Below are positions 22,170 through 32,769 of a stretch of DNA of 64,000 nucleotides, piece after piece (the first letter of the stretch is position 1; the number at the start of each line of letters is the position of its first letter). A program made the translations under genes and the position numbers. The notes under the pieces are model-generated. The model ran no database searches and had not been told where the DNA came from. It worked only from the letters and a program-made list of their open reading frames with translations. The DNA is taken from contig CM072151.1 of assembly GCA_036850595.1 (NCBI GenBank), positions 23,776,597-23,840,596 on the forward strand, given 5' to 3'. The stretch is from Rhyacichthys aspro (Eukaryota; Chordata; Actinopteri; Gobiiformes; Rhyacichthyidae).

Positions 22170-23689
22170 TACACCTCACCACATAGACTCTAAATTCAAT
22201 ATATTTAAGGCTAAGTTAAAATGGAATGGACTACATCCTGATTACATCTGAGTTAAAATTGAATCTAAAATACTTACCGGTGCAGCTATTTATTCAGGAT
22301 GGTGCGGCAATCCTGTCTCTTTCTTGGTGTTTTTCCACTGTTGTTTTCTCATATCTGTAAATAATTCAACCATTGTTAGAATGCATGGAAATACAGTATG
22401 ATTGCATTTAGTATTACTATTAACAGTGTCACTATATTTTCATTGATCCATTACCTCCATGTTACTAACCAGCTTGCCATTTGATAATTAGTCAGCTAAC
22501 ATACAAATAAATGCATAAGCACAGCTAATCCCACCACAAATGTTTACTTTATTCCCCACCTGGCTCTATTGTGTGTCGTACAGTGTGTCACAACCGAGAG
22601 AATAGCAGATGTGATTTTTGTTACAATAAACAGTCAGACCTGTAAATAAGCATGAAGTGAATTTAATGACGTAACCAGTGAAACAAGTGTGGTACAGTTA
22701 CCTTAAGCTTGGCGGTGATGACAATTACATTCTGACTAACAGACATTTATAACGTTAGTGTGATGGCTCGCGTTGTCTGGTGATTAGCAAACAAGACAAT
22801 GTTTGTGTAACTCCAAAATGCCACACAGAGTTAGCATTAGCTGCTTTGTGACGACAGCCGATAAAGTAATTTGAAAAGCTAGGACAGCAAATTTATCAGA
22901 TTCACAAGCCTTGGGGGTCAGGATCATAACACAGTTAGGTTCTAAAGGTATTTAATCCATTCAAAACAGTAACTTATTTGGAGATGTCCTTGTTAGCTGG
23001 TTAGCATCCCCGTTTTGGAAACACACTATTGTTATTTAGCATTAGACAATTGAAAACAAAACATCACAAGATATTTTACATGGTTTGTAATGATGTCTTA
23101 TCTTTTGAATAAAAAGAAAGCCAACTCTGGGTCTGTTTTATCCCTAGAGCAGATCTTCGCTCTTTTGGCCAAAACTGTTAACTCATCTTCCCCTGGCGCC
23201 AGTCAGGCTCCAGTTAGGCTCTTCGGGCCTCACTCCATAAACCAGTCTTTGTTTTTTGTTTTTTTGTTTTTTTTTTTATGTTTGTGTGGGATTTGTTTCG
23301 GTGTCTGGGTTGTGCTCTGTTGCTGTGCTGGAGGCCGTTTGTTTTTTTGTGTGTGTGTCTGCAGAGTCCAGGGAAGTCCAAGACCAAGTAGACGAGAACG
23401 CGCACCACATCACATCCGCCTTGATTTCGCAGAAAATCTGTCCCAAGTACTACTCAATGAAATAGAAGCAACCCTGTTTTCATTAAGATTTCATTCTTCT
23501 CATCACAGTGTGGGCGGCTCATATATGGCCAAATAAAAGCATTATTTGTTCTTAAAAAGCTTCACATAGCCCCTTTAAAAGGGTAGACACGGAAATTCAA
23601 ACATAACAGTATAAGACAAACACTGTTTTTTCTTTTACCAGACTTTATTGTTTTCAGTGCATTTCAGTTGTGAGCGTCATGTGTAAAAG
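22170..23689. other. non-coding DNA with possible decayed exons
   Basis: Mostly AT-rich. A frame at 23090-23250 (LEQIFALLAKTVNSSSPGAS) and a possible exon after a TCTGCAG acceptor near 23363 are open but unrecognised. A T-rich run lies at 23250-23280. Confidence 0.4.
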
Positions 23690-23902
23690 TTAAAGCTCCA
23701 GTACCTGATTGTCTTTTTCAGAACCAAGAGAGAGGGAGACAGTTGAGTTTCAAACGGAAGCCCAGCCCTTAGCTCCTTACTCACTCTCACAAACCCTTCC
23801 CAGGCTTTTCTCTCGTCTCGTGCGTGAATTCATGTGCGCATCTTATACGCGTGCACAACTCGAGACGGAAGCTGCGAGTGAAACGGAGATTTAGGCATAA
23901 AA

Positions 23903-25080
23903 ATGGCCACATCTCAGGTAAGTGGCTTTATTAGGGGTTTATTTTGTCAGATGTTAGCAACTTTCACAGTGTCTTTATATGACAATTTCAAAAATTCAGA
24001 AAAGGTTTGCAAGTCTCTGAACGTAAACACAACTGCGCTTCTTCAAGGGTGTTTGTTTTACTCACAGGCAGGAATGATATATTCTTGCCTAAAACATAAA
24101 ATAAATGAATTGTAATGTCACTGATGTGTGTTCACACGAGCTAGTTTTAGCTTCATCTTCTTACCCTACATGCTAGCGATACATTAGTTATTGTCTTGTT
24201 ATCCTACATGCTAGCGATACGTTAGCTAGTGTCTTCTTACCCTACATGCTAGCGATATGTTAGCTAGTGATGCTTAAAATGCACTATATGTAAATAACAC
24301 ATGTAACTACCGGTATCGTCAAATACAAAGCACAAATTATTGGCACTGGTAAAAGTCTATATAATTGCTGTTGTGTACCGTTGACAGGGAGAAATTGTTG
24401 GCGGGGGTAGAGGCAGAGAGAGAGGGAGGCCCGGTAGCCGAGGTCAAAGCCAAGGTCTTGGCCGTGGACGAGCCCGTGGACGGGGACAGAGTCAGGAAGA
24501 AGACTGATTTTCAGCGAGTGCAGCAACTACAGGCCTGAAGAATAGCTGATGAACAGGTAAGTTGAATTTAAAAAGAACTATGCAATAGTTATTTTATTAT
24601 GCAACATTGATAAAAATATTTCACTGTTTTTGCAGGCCAGAATTAATTTGCTAAATCTCCAACAATGCCAGGATCTTTTTTGGCTGAAAATCCCCAACCT
24701 CCACAAAATCAAGACCAAAATCAGCCTGACTGGTGTGTTTGCACAAGATGTAGGGACATGCCAACTGACATTGAGAAAAAGGGTTGTGCTCAGGAGCCTC
24801 AACACTGCATTTCAGTACTACCACATATGGACCTGTACATACTTGAAGAGGGTGTCGATTAGCACGCAGGATATGGAATGATGTCAGAGCCCGTGAAGAC
24901 CCTGTAGACCCAGGAGAGGACAACAAGCAATATAGATATGCTGCATATCGACAGTTTGGTGTGGCAATATGGAGCTTTGGGGAGAAGCAACAGAATAGTG
25001 ATCCCAAGTTGCTGTGTGTAGAGGATCAAAGACAAATACCCAGACGCATATCACCAGAATGTGGGCTTCATTCCAAGTAG
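23903..25080 (+). pseudogene. P2X7 ballast-domain (P2RX7_C)-like protein of the TTAA element
   Basis: Three exons: 23903-23917 (MATSQ, donor GTAAGT), 24388-24556 (acceptor TTGACAG, donor GTAAGT) and 24636-25080 (acceptor TTTTTGCAG), with AATAAA at 25134. Exon 2 encodes an Arg-Gly-rich tail (GRGRARGRGQSQEED) that hits a stop near 24506. Exon 3 carries PDWCVCTRCRDMPTDIEKK, CAQEP, HCISVLPHMDLY, then after a one-base frameshift near 24855 ARRIWNDVRARED, YRYAAYRQF and a final block ending at TAG 25078-25080. This Cys-rich order (WCxCxxC...C...RxAAYRQ) is that of the cytoplasmic ballast domain of P2X7 receptors, but there are no channel transmembrane segments. It is a stand-alone domain gene of the transposon, now broken. 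Confidence 0.72.
24157..24270. repeat. 38-bp minisatellite, three units
   Basis: Three 38-bp units (24157-24194, 24195-24232, 24233-24270) each contain CCTACATGCTAGCGATA; they differ at a few positions. They lie in intron 1 of the ballast-domain gene. Confidence 0.9.
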
Positions 25081-25177
25081 ACTGTGAACTATTGTGCTAA
25101 TATGTGTTGATTTGGAACATTTTAGTTTTTTCAATAAATGTTATCACATTCAGATTTGTCTCATTTATTTAGAAAAT

Positions 25178-25532
25178 TCATTCATTTTCTACCGCTTGTC
25201 CCACTTTGTGGGGTCGCGGGTGGCTGGAGCCTATCCCAGCAGCTTTAGCTTAGGCGGGGTACACCCTGGACAGTGGCCAGTTCGTCGCAGGGCTGACACT
25301 TAGACGTACATTGACAGACAACCATTCACTCTCACATTCATCCACTAGGGGCACTTTAGAGTCACCAATTCACCTATACATGCATGTCTTTGGACGGTGG
25401 GAGGAAGCCGGAGATCCCGGAGAGAACCCACGGTGACACGGGGAGGACATGCAGACTCCTCACAGAAAGACCAGAGTTAGCCAATGATGTTTGGGTTGGC
25501 TACAATCGGCCAACGATGTTTATGGGTACCCC
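25178..25532 (-). mobile_element. 5'-truncated tRNA-type SINE, inverted
   Basis: Reverse-strand relative of the SINE at 6981-7396, lacking the tRNA head. Target duplication TTATTTAGAAAAT at 25165-25177 and 25533-25545. Confidence 0.88.
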
Positions 25533-25555
25533 TTATTTAGAAAATATTTTACATA

Positions 25556-25937
25556 TATGTACTTTTCAGATGTGTAGATAATGTCATGGTTTCCCAACAG
25601 TTAATGAATTGTGTGTGTGGCCTGAAGAATTGCCAGTCTGCACATAACAAGGAGAATGTGATTGAAGAGCGGTGGGGACAGGACAGGGGTGTTCTAAGGA
25701 CAGAGCAGATGGTAAATGCCTCTGTGGAGCGGTGCCGCAGCCTCCCGGCCGAGGAGGGGAAGAGGTGGGAGACAAGGGAGAGAAAGGAGAGGAGGGGCTG
25801 TTGCCTGGACCCAAAGCCTTCACGCGGGACTTTTCTGGTCCCCAGCAGCACGGATTTACTCCAGCTGGCACGCGCATAATTATCAAAGAAAAATAATATG
25901 GAATCATAAGGACCGACAACTGATGGGAAGGCCTTTG
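25556..25937. repeat. 382-bp segment copied from (or to) 28373-28754
   Basis: Same length as 28373-28754, and I see only two mismatches. It is embedded between two copies of a 35-bp direct repeat (25528-25562 and 25943-25977). No inverted ends, poly(A) tail or transposase are visible. Confidence 0.85.
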
Positions 25938-25977
25938 CATGCACCCCTTATTTAGAAAATATTTTACATATATGTAC

Positions 25978-27102
25978 AGACTTCCATAGTAAGATACAAG
26001 ATAAAAATATGTTGGTTTTTAGTGTAGAAGAATAGGGCGTTGTAGTTCTCCAGTCCATATTCACTGTAGCGCTTTCCCTAAAAAGTCAATACAAGAATAT
26101 CAAATTAAAAAGTGCATGTCTTTGAACTTTGTAAAAAATCTGTGTAAAAACAATATATATATTAGCTCTAAAACATAAAAATGTATATCGTGTCCATGAC
26201 TGATTAAAGTCTGTAAAAGCTCCTTGGTGGATGGAGGGGTGACTACACTCAGAACTCCATACTGGCGTGGATCATTTGGGCGCATCGATCTCCTCAGTGG
26301 CATCACCATTTCTGAAAGTGTAGCTGTAGCTGAGTGGCACTGGTTCCAGGCTTCTGAGGTGTAGATGTTATTTGGAACTTTTCATAACTGCAATACACAT
26401 AACAGCAATATAACTATAATAATGTCAAGAACACACAAATCTAACAAAACAAAAACAACAAAACCTAAGTTTACGCTAATCTCTCCCTATGTAGTTGGCA
26501 GTAAATAGTTAGTAACAATTAAGTGCATTTGCATACAGCAATACATGTCCAGACACTAATTACAATACACTCTTTTAAACAATAGTCTGACACCCCCCAC
26601 CAATTTCTTTGTGCATACACAATGCATGGGTATTGACACCTTATCACCTTCTGTGCTCAGGAAGAAAGACACCTTTTGTTAAAATATGCCTATCAATGGC
26701 AAGGAAGTAAGTACCCAGAAATATATTTTTGTTGTGATAAAAACAATAAAGTAGCAGATGCTACAAGCTATGCTATGAAGCTGCAGGTAGAAAGCCTGAA
26801 CAATCATGCTCACTGTCTATAGACCGCTAATCCTGTCCCAACACAAATCATGACAGTACTAGGAAACTGGTGTTAGTAGGTGAGGACACCTAGCTATGAG
26901 AGCTGAGCGTGTGGAGCACTGAAATTATGGGTCTCAAGAGCAATAAGTCCCGGAGACTACAGCGCTAGCAATATTAGCATTAGCAACATAAGCCTAAGCA
27001 CTAGCAACGTAAGGCTTACAATTTGCAATTTGTTTAAAATGTAACGAGACAAGAGAAACTGACCACAATGCTAATATAATAAGTGAATAGAAAGTTAGTT
27101 AC
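25978..27102 (-). other. interior of TTAA element A, unassigned
   Basis: A minus-strand open piece at about 26340-26110 reads LRRSMRPNDPRQYGVLSVVT and may be a decayed exon of the element's transposase, lying downstream of the first exon at 27103-27347; I do not recognise it. The rest is AT-rich, and from about 26810 it matches copy B. Confidence 0.35.
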
Positions 27103-27347
27103 CAGTCTAGAAGATAAGCAGCCAGCTCAGAGTCCAATTTTAGAACAATGCAGTCGCCTAGTTCTCTCCATCTTTGGAATGCAGTTCCAATATTTATTGC
27201 CGCTTTTTTTTTTCTTTTATCGTCCCATTTGCGCTTTTCTGGTCTCTTTGCTCCTTCTGTTTTCCTTTGTTTATGATGTTTAGCAGTGTATGCAGTAACA
27301 GCTAATGCAGGAATAGCTACCTTGCCCTCTGAGACTTCAGCCGCCAT
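27103..27347 (-). pseudogene. transposase-like first exon of TTAA element A
   Basis: On the minus strand an ATG at 27347 opens MAAEVSEGKVAIPALAV. A basic block KRPEKRKWDDKRKKK follows, then INIGTAFQRWREL and LDSELAAYLLDW, ending at a GTAACT donor (27102-27097). The basic plus INIGxAFxRWREL pattern recurs in the exon at 11340-11501. It reads toward the plus-strand ballast gene, so the two genes of the element are convergent. The equivalent region of copy B (about 43060-43270) is frameshifted. The exon itself is open, but no continuation could be followed. Confidence 0.55.
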
Positions 27348-27580
27348 GCTGTCTTTGTTTACCAGTTGTGCACGAGCAGACCATGGCAAAGACATTGTAC
27401 AGCATCAGCCAATGGGGTTCTCTGTTAGGTCCCTGGGCGTCAGAAGGCTTGTGATTGGCCAAGAACTCCCCGTCCCTGCGTTGGAGTTGCTCCTATCTCT
27501 ATTGAGTGTTCATTTCTTAAAATTGCTTATAATAAGCAGCAGATGGCATCATAGAGCATGATTTTTTCAAAAACGTAGGT

Positions 27581-28372
27581 CAGTAGGTCTGCAGTATATT
27601 ATGGATAAGATGCTATACATGCATACATGTCTGAGTCGGTACTGATGTTGGTTTAAAATGTTTGCAACCCCCCAGCAAAAATGTCAAACTCTGCCTATGT
27701 ATGCCCCTCGTTACTGGGAGTTCAGTTGTGCGGATCACATGCAAAGCATGTAGCCTACTTCAGCATAGTGTAAAATTGTAGGCCTACTAGTACTGGTGAA
27801 CATAGTGAACCATGATTTTTATTACAGATAACAAACAAAGGAGGCACCATCAAGTGATACTATTTGGTACAACACATAGTTACAACCCAAGTGTTATGTT
27901 CAGGTAAGTATAAAAGAGTGGGAATTTCTGACAGGGCTAAAGACCCACACTGTTTGGCATATCTTGGCTTTTGCTAGAGCTTTCATTGAGTATTTATTGT
28001 TTTTTGTGTTTTATGCTTGTAACTTATTTATTGGTGAATTGTAATTTTTGCATTTCATGTTGTGGCTAAAGTCCTTTGGTCAACTAAGTAAAACGTTCTT
28101 TAGGTTGACCAGACAGATCTCACAGGACACCAAGGCAAGGTACTCCCTGTGGAGGGGAGTCATAGTACATAGTCATAGAACTGGAGTTGTATCCAGTAAC
28201 TACTGTTTGTTCATTGTGCTCAAAAACTATACTTTCCCCATAAGAAAATAAGATTTGAGTGACTACCCAAGTCTGGCTGTATCCAGCAGGAGTCTACATC
28301 GTGTAATGGTGTATTAAATTACTGTTTGTTATATTATAGCATACAAGCTATATGCACTTTATGGACAATATC
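27581..28372. other. non-coding DNA with one exon-like piece
   Basis: Position 27828-27903 (76 bp) sits between an ATTACAG acceptor and a GTAAGT donor and reads RRHHQVILFGTTHSYNPS in one frame, which resembles a protein-coding exon of unknown origin. Nothing else is supported. Confidence 0.3.
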
Positions 28373-28754
28373 TATGTACTTTTCAGATGTGTAGATAATG
28401 TCATGGTTTCCCAACAGTTAATGAATTGTGTGTGTGGCCTGAAGAATTGCCAGTCTGCACATAACAAGGAGAATGTGATTGAAGAGCGGTGGGGACAGGA
28501 CAGGGGTGTTCTAAGGACAGAGCAGACGGTAAATGCCTCTGTGGAGCGGTGCCGCAGCCTCCCGGCCGAGGAGGGGAAGAGGTGGGAGACAAGGGAGAGA
28601 AAGGAGAGGAGGGGCTGTTGCCTGGACCCAAAGCCTTCACGCGGGACTTTTCTGGTCCCGAGCAGCACGGATTTACTCCAGCTGGCACGCGCATAATTAT
28701 CAAAGAAAAATAATATGGAATCATAAGGACCGACAACTGATGGGAAGGCCTTTG
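28373..28754. repeat. 382-bp segment duplicated at 25556-25937
   Basis: The likely source copy, since it lacks flanking direct repeats. Both strands are open for about 100 codons because the segment is GC-rich and stop-poor; no protein family is recognised. Confidence 0.8.
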
Positions 28755-29429
28755 GATCAGCTTTAAGTTTCGGCGGCGGCTTAGCTTCACAATGGTATGA
28801 CAAACCCTGATACTGGTCTGTTTGTGCCTTTGCTTTGGTGCAGTTTCCGAAAAAACGCAATGCGAGGAGTTGCACATCATGCGCAGCTCGGACATCGCCT
28901 CTGAGCCTGCTCTTCACGAGATAAAACATTGCCTCTAATCGCTTTGAGCCAGATGCCATTACAAATTACACAAATCCAACACTTCTTAGCAGTTATTTTC
29001 AAAGTACTTCACAGACAGAGCATTTGAGCAAACGGCGGGAGTTTGTGTTTAGCAGCTGGTCATTTCGGCCCATAACCAGAACGTGAAGTTCCACGTCTTC
29101 TTTTAATATGTCCACTTTTTTATCCTTTGTTTACACCGCAATTTCCGCTGAGCAGGCGCTTCTAGGGCGGAAGCACGTTGTGGACAACTGGAATAAAACA
29201 GAAAAAACTCGACACAAAGAGGAGAACTGGGGATCTTGCATGCGCCGAATAGTGTCAAAAAGAAACAACCACAAACTGACTCAGTGCCCTCTTTTAGAGC
29301 TGCCGCATTTCCCGCTGCAATAGCGGCCTTCAGTGTCAAACGCTGTACTGGTGAACGGAGTTCGGGACAGAAGAGAGCGGCACATAGAGCTTACAGGCAC
29401 AGTGTCAAGCTTGTGGAGGAACAGCGGAG
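28755..29429. other. DNA upstream of the CpG-rich stretch, unassigned
   Basis: Fairly GC-rich with open frames on both strands, none recognised. An ATG|GTATGA splice-donor-like site is at 28788-28793. Confidence 0.3.
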
Positions 29430-29720
29430 TTTGTGAACGCGTGCGATAATTGCGTGGAACGGGACGTGCTAGAATAGGCCTACGGTTGTCTCAGCGGCCA
29501 GTCGCTACGCGGGACAAAGTCGGGGACGGTGACACTAGAAGAGAGGCAGAACCAGGCCAAGGGAAAGTTCATCTCTCTCTTTCCCAGTGCGTGCACGCGG
29601 AGTTGCGCGCGGACGTGTGTTAGTCAGCGGAAAATGGCCGCAGTTAAAGGCGCCAGGCAGAGTTCGAATGACAAGCCGAAAGAGGGCATCCTATCCTCGC
29701 AAACATCCAGTGCAGGGCTT
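29430..29720 (+). promoter_or_regulatory. CpG-rich stretch, candidate nfic-proximal promoter
   Basis: CpG density is clearly higher than in the surrounding AT-rich DNA (for example GCGTGCACGCGGAGTTGCGC near 29588). It lies about 0.7 kb before the first visible nfic coding exon and is the best promoter-like segment on that side. A small frame opens MAAVKGARQSSNDKP at 29633 but matches nothing I know. Assignment to nfic is inferred from position. Confidence 0.35.
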
Positions 29721-29791
29721 CACTGACAAAACCCAAAGACAATCAGGCGAGTCACTGAGACAGACCGAAAAGAACGGAGCGCCCACAGTTG

Positions 29792-29834
29792 TCTCCATCA
29801 TCAGATCAGCATGTTGCTGATCTGATGATGGAGA
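29792..29834. repeat. perfect 20-bp inverted repeat, 3-nt loop
   Basis: Arms 29792-29811 and 29815-29834 are fully complementary, with loop TGT. No poly(T) tract follows, so it is not a simple pol III terminator. Confidence 0.9.
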
Positions 29835-30130
29835 TAGACATCAGGACATTCCTCTTCTGTTGCCAAGGCCTTCAGCCCCCTTTGTACTGTAGCTACTAAA
29901 CAGACCTTAAATAGTAGGCCATTTCTGAAGCTCAAGGATACTTCCGAGTTTAACAACAAGAATAGCCTAGAGTTTAAACCTGAGTCTCCTCAGACCCGTT
30001 TCAGTTTTCAGAAAGAGTTCAGTCAACTTCTTTACAGATCAGCTGAGAGATGATAGGTGCATTCACCATGGCAACAGGAAACTCAAACATTGATTTTAGA
30101 ATTGTAAAAGCATTAATAGCTGTACAAGCT

Positions 30131-30189
30131 TAGCTTGGCCAGCCAGACGGCCTTCTCATTGTATTACATTCAGAGAAATCAGTCTAGTA

Positions 30190-30190
<1 letters not shown>
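30131..30190 (+). repeat. MITE end fragment (third copy)
   Basis: TAGCTTGGCCAGCCAGAC and the next about 40 bases match the left end of the 9-bp-TSD MITE. The remainder is missing and a (TA)n tract follows. Confidence 0.75.

Positions 30191-30194
<4 letters not shown>

Positions 30195-30266
<72 letters not shown>
30195..30266. repeat. (TA)n microsatellite
   Basis: About 35 TA units next to the truncated MITE. Confidence 0.97.
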
Positions 30267-30271
<5 letters not shown>

Positions 30272-30406
30272 TTTTAGTTTAGAGTCAACAGTTAAGCTGT
30301 GATGCACCCGCTTTGGTGTAACAAGTTCAGTCATTGTCTCATGTGGGTGTACAGTAAAACTAGACTACACTCCTCTATTAGTCCTGTGTGTTTCTCTGTG
30401 TTCTAG

Positions 30407-30577
30407 GATGAGTTCCATCCATTCATTGAGGCTCTGCTGCCACAGGTTCGTGCCTTTGCATACACCTGGTTCAACCTCCAGGCCAGAAAAAGAAAATACT
30501 TCAAAAAACACGAGAAAAGGATGACAAAAGAGGAGGAGAAAGCTGTCAAAGATGAACTCCTTGGGGAGAAACCAGAG
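30407..30577 (+). CDS. nfic: nfic exon 2a (NFI DNA-binding domain, N-terminal part)
   Basis: Nuclear factor I/C is a site-specific nuclear transcription factor binding palindromic TTGGC(N5)GCCAA sites as a dimer. This exon opens after TTCTAG and encodes 57 codons from DEFHPFIEALLPQVRAF through FNLQARKRKYFKKHEKRM to ELLGEKPE, the NFI N-terminal and early CTF/NFI domain. The C paralog is chosen over A, B and X because later exons give RPECREDF, EAEQ...TSDQEDS and QESFVTSGVFSVTEL. The exon ends in CCAGAG|GTGGGA, where NFI genes normally read straight on, so the donor belongs to an extra intron. Exon 1 (usually a few residues such as MYSSPLCLTQ) was not found between the transposons upstream and this exon. 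Confidence 0.93.
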
Positions 30578-30996
30578 GTGGGATAAATACGAACTATTCA
30601 TCTGTCTTGATGCAGCATTGTTTGATGATATTCTATTTCAAATATGCTCCGCCCTCTGGACAGACTTTGAAATTGGTTGATCATTCAAGGCCGTCTAGTG
30701 TCCTGAGCCATGATAGATAAACTCACTGACTGGTCAGAGAGGTAACACTTGCCCATCTTACCACACAAGACCATGCAACCCATTGCTATTCTATCTCTTT
30801 CAAAGTGTGAGACACTACAAGCAACTATGTTTTCCTCAATTTCTGCCCTCAGCATGGGCTCAGCGCAAAGTTCTGAGGTGTCTAACTAAGCTGCAGCTCT
30901 ACACAAGGTTTGAAAAAATTAAAAATCAGTATCTACCCTTACAACCCAACATCACAAATCCCATAGCTGTAAATCCCTTTTGTATTAAAGTAAAAA

Positions 30997-32205
30997 CCTA
31001 ATTCCAAAAATTCCCAATTTAAACATAAAATATTTTATTCACAATAGGACATAAAGAACATCAGGTGTTGAAACTGAGATATTTGACTGTTTGATGAAAA
31101 ATAATTGTTCTTTTTTAATTTGATGGCAGCAAGAAATCTCAACAAAGTTGGAACAGGGCCATATTTACCTTGTGAACATGTGAAGTGAGCAGAGCAGCTG
31201 CTGGAGTTTTGGGAGAGGAATGTTTTCCATTCTTGTCTGATGTAGGATTCTAGCAGCTCAATATTCCTGTTGTGATGCATGAGGCGTGTGGTTCAGCCTT
31301 GTTTTGCTGGAATATGCCTTCAATGGAAGAGACATTGTTTGGATGGAAGCATATGTCGCTCTTAAACCGCTATATACATTTTAGCCGATAAAGCCTTTCC
31401 AGATGTAAGCAGTCTATGCCACAGGTACTAATGCAGTCCCATTCCGTCAGAGATAGAGTTTTTGTATTGTAAACTGATAATAAGCTGATGCTCCCTGTCC
31501 TCTTTAGGTCACAGGAAACAGCGTCCACGCTGTCTAAAAAGAATTTCACAGTTTTCCATTTTGTCTCATCACATTTTAAATAAGCTTTGCTCCAGAGAAG
31601 ACGGCAGTGTTTCTGGATGGTGTTCATATATGGCTTCTTTTTTGCTTGATACAGCTTTACCTCTCAGTTGTGCATTGAACTGTGTCACAGACAGTGACTT
31701 CTGGAAGTCTTCCTAAGCCCATGCAGTAATTTCAAGAACAGAATCTGTAGTCTGTTTTTAATGCAGTGCTGCCTGAGCCAGAAAATTACAAACATCCATT
31801 ACTGACCTTTTACCTTGCCCCTTTTTACAGAGATTTCTCCAGGTTGTCTAAATCTTTTGATAATATTATGTTCTGTAGATGGTGGGCTATTCAGTCTTTG
31901 CAATTTTTAAATTTTCTGAAATTGAACCTCTTTACTTTTGAGAGACTCTACCTTTCTAAAATACTCTTCCTATTCCTGTTGCCTACTTTTTCAGCATTTT
32001 GTTTCCCCTGTCCAAACATTTTTAAGATGTGTTGTTGCCATCAAAGAGCCATTATTTTTCATGAAATGATAAAATGTCTCAGTTTTACCAGCTGATATGT
32101 TGTATATGTTCTATTGTGAATAAAACATGGTTTTATCAGATTTTCAAATCATTGCATTCGGTTTTTATTTACATATTGCAGTGTCCACTTGTTACTGGGT
32201 TTGTA
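30997..32205. mobile_element. non-autonomous DNA transposon-like repeat
   Basis: The left end contains CTAATTCCAAAAATTCCC. The body has TTTGATGGCAGCAAGAAATC and AAGTTGGAACAGGG, and the right side CAAATCATTGCATTCGGTT, blocks I recall from a common fish repeat with CAACTTTTTTGGAATTGGGG-type inverted ends. The right inverted end is decayed. The superfamily is not certain. Confidence 0.5.
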
Positions 32206-32637
32206 TTTTGAAGTACCTTAAACAATTGTGGCTTTCACTGTGCGCTGTAAGTCTACACCATGTGCTGCTGACACAGTACTAATTTTAGTGCAAAAGGTTA
32301 TAACCTGCTTTTGTCAGTGTAATAGCAACTGCCATACATTTAAATACCATTCTCTTTAAGATGCCCTTCCCAGAAACAAAATTTTATCTCCAGCTGCTGA
32401 CCATCTCTAGGCTTTGTCTTGTTGCTCACAACATGGTATTTCCTCTGCTAACTTCCGCAGATGGAGGGTCTCTGGTTTTATTTATGGTGTCTTTTTTGTG
32501 ATCTCGAGGACAGTCCATATCATGTGTCTACTTTTGGCAAGAATCACAGAAGTCTGTTTGCCTTTCTATCTTAAGAATAGTCTCTAGCACCAAGGCACAG
32601 TTTTAGCGCTCCCCAATGTGTCACCACAGCAGTTGCT

Positions 32638-32769
32638 GTTCTACAACAGCACATCACTATGTGGCCAGCATGCCACTGTCTCAACCATCCTATGCTGATC
32701 CAGACAGTGTCACTACTGTCTGGATTCTGTCTGGCATTCTGGCCACATAGTAATGTGCTGTTGTAGAAC
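32638..32769. repeat. fold-back with 38-bp arms
   Basis: Arms 32638-32675 and 32732-32769 are inverted copies with about two mismatches. The spacer holds a second inverted pair (CCAGACAGT/ACTGTCTGG, 32699-32723). Possibly a tiny MITE. Confidence 0.85.

Larger units (their letters stand above)
23694..27580 (+). mobile_element. TTAA-flanked DNA transposon, copy A (right end lost)
   Basis: The left end is TTAA (23690-23693) followed by AGCTCCAGTACCTGATTG, the same end as copy B at 42652-43560, which has both ends. The left about 190 bp (23694-23880) and the right part (about 26810-27575) match copy B, so B is an internally deleted relative. Homology to B ends near 27577, so A's right inverted repeat is missing. 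Inside A are a plus-strand P2X7-ballast-type gene (23903-25080), a SINE, a copied segment (25556-25937), and a minus-strand transposase-like first exon (27103-27347). TTAA targets point to Kolobok or piggyBac; the ends do not begin CCC as in piggyBac, so Kolobok-like is preferred. Confidence 0.7.

Noticed and set aside
28372..28959. 195-codon minus-strand open frame starting MASGSKRLEAMFYLV
   Set aside because: It overlaps the 382-bp copied segment, which is open on both strands because it is stop-poor. No domain is recognisable and no splice or conservation evidence supports either strand.
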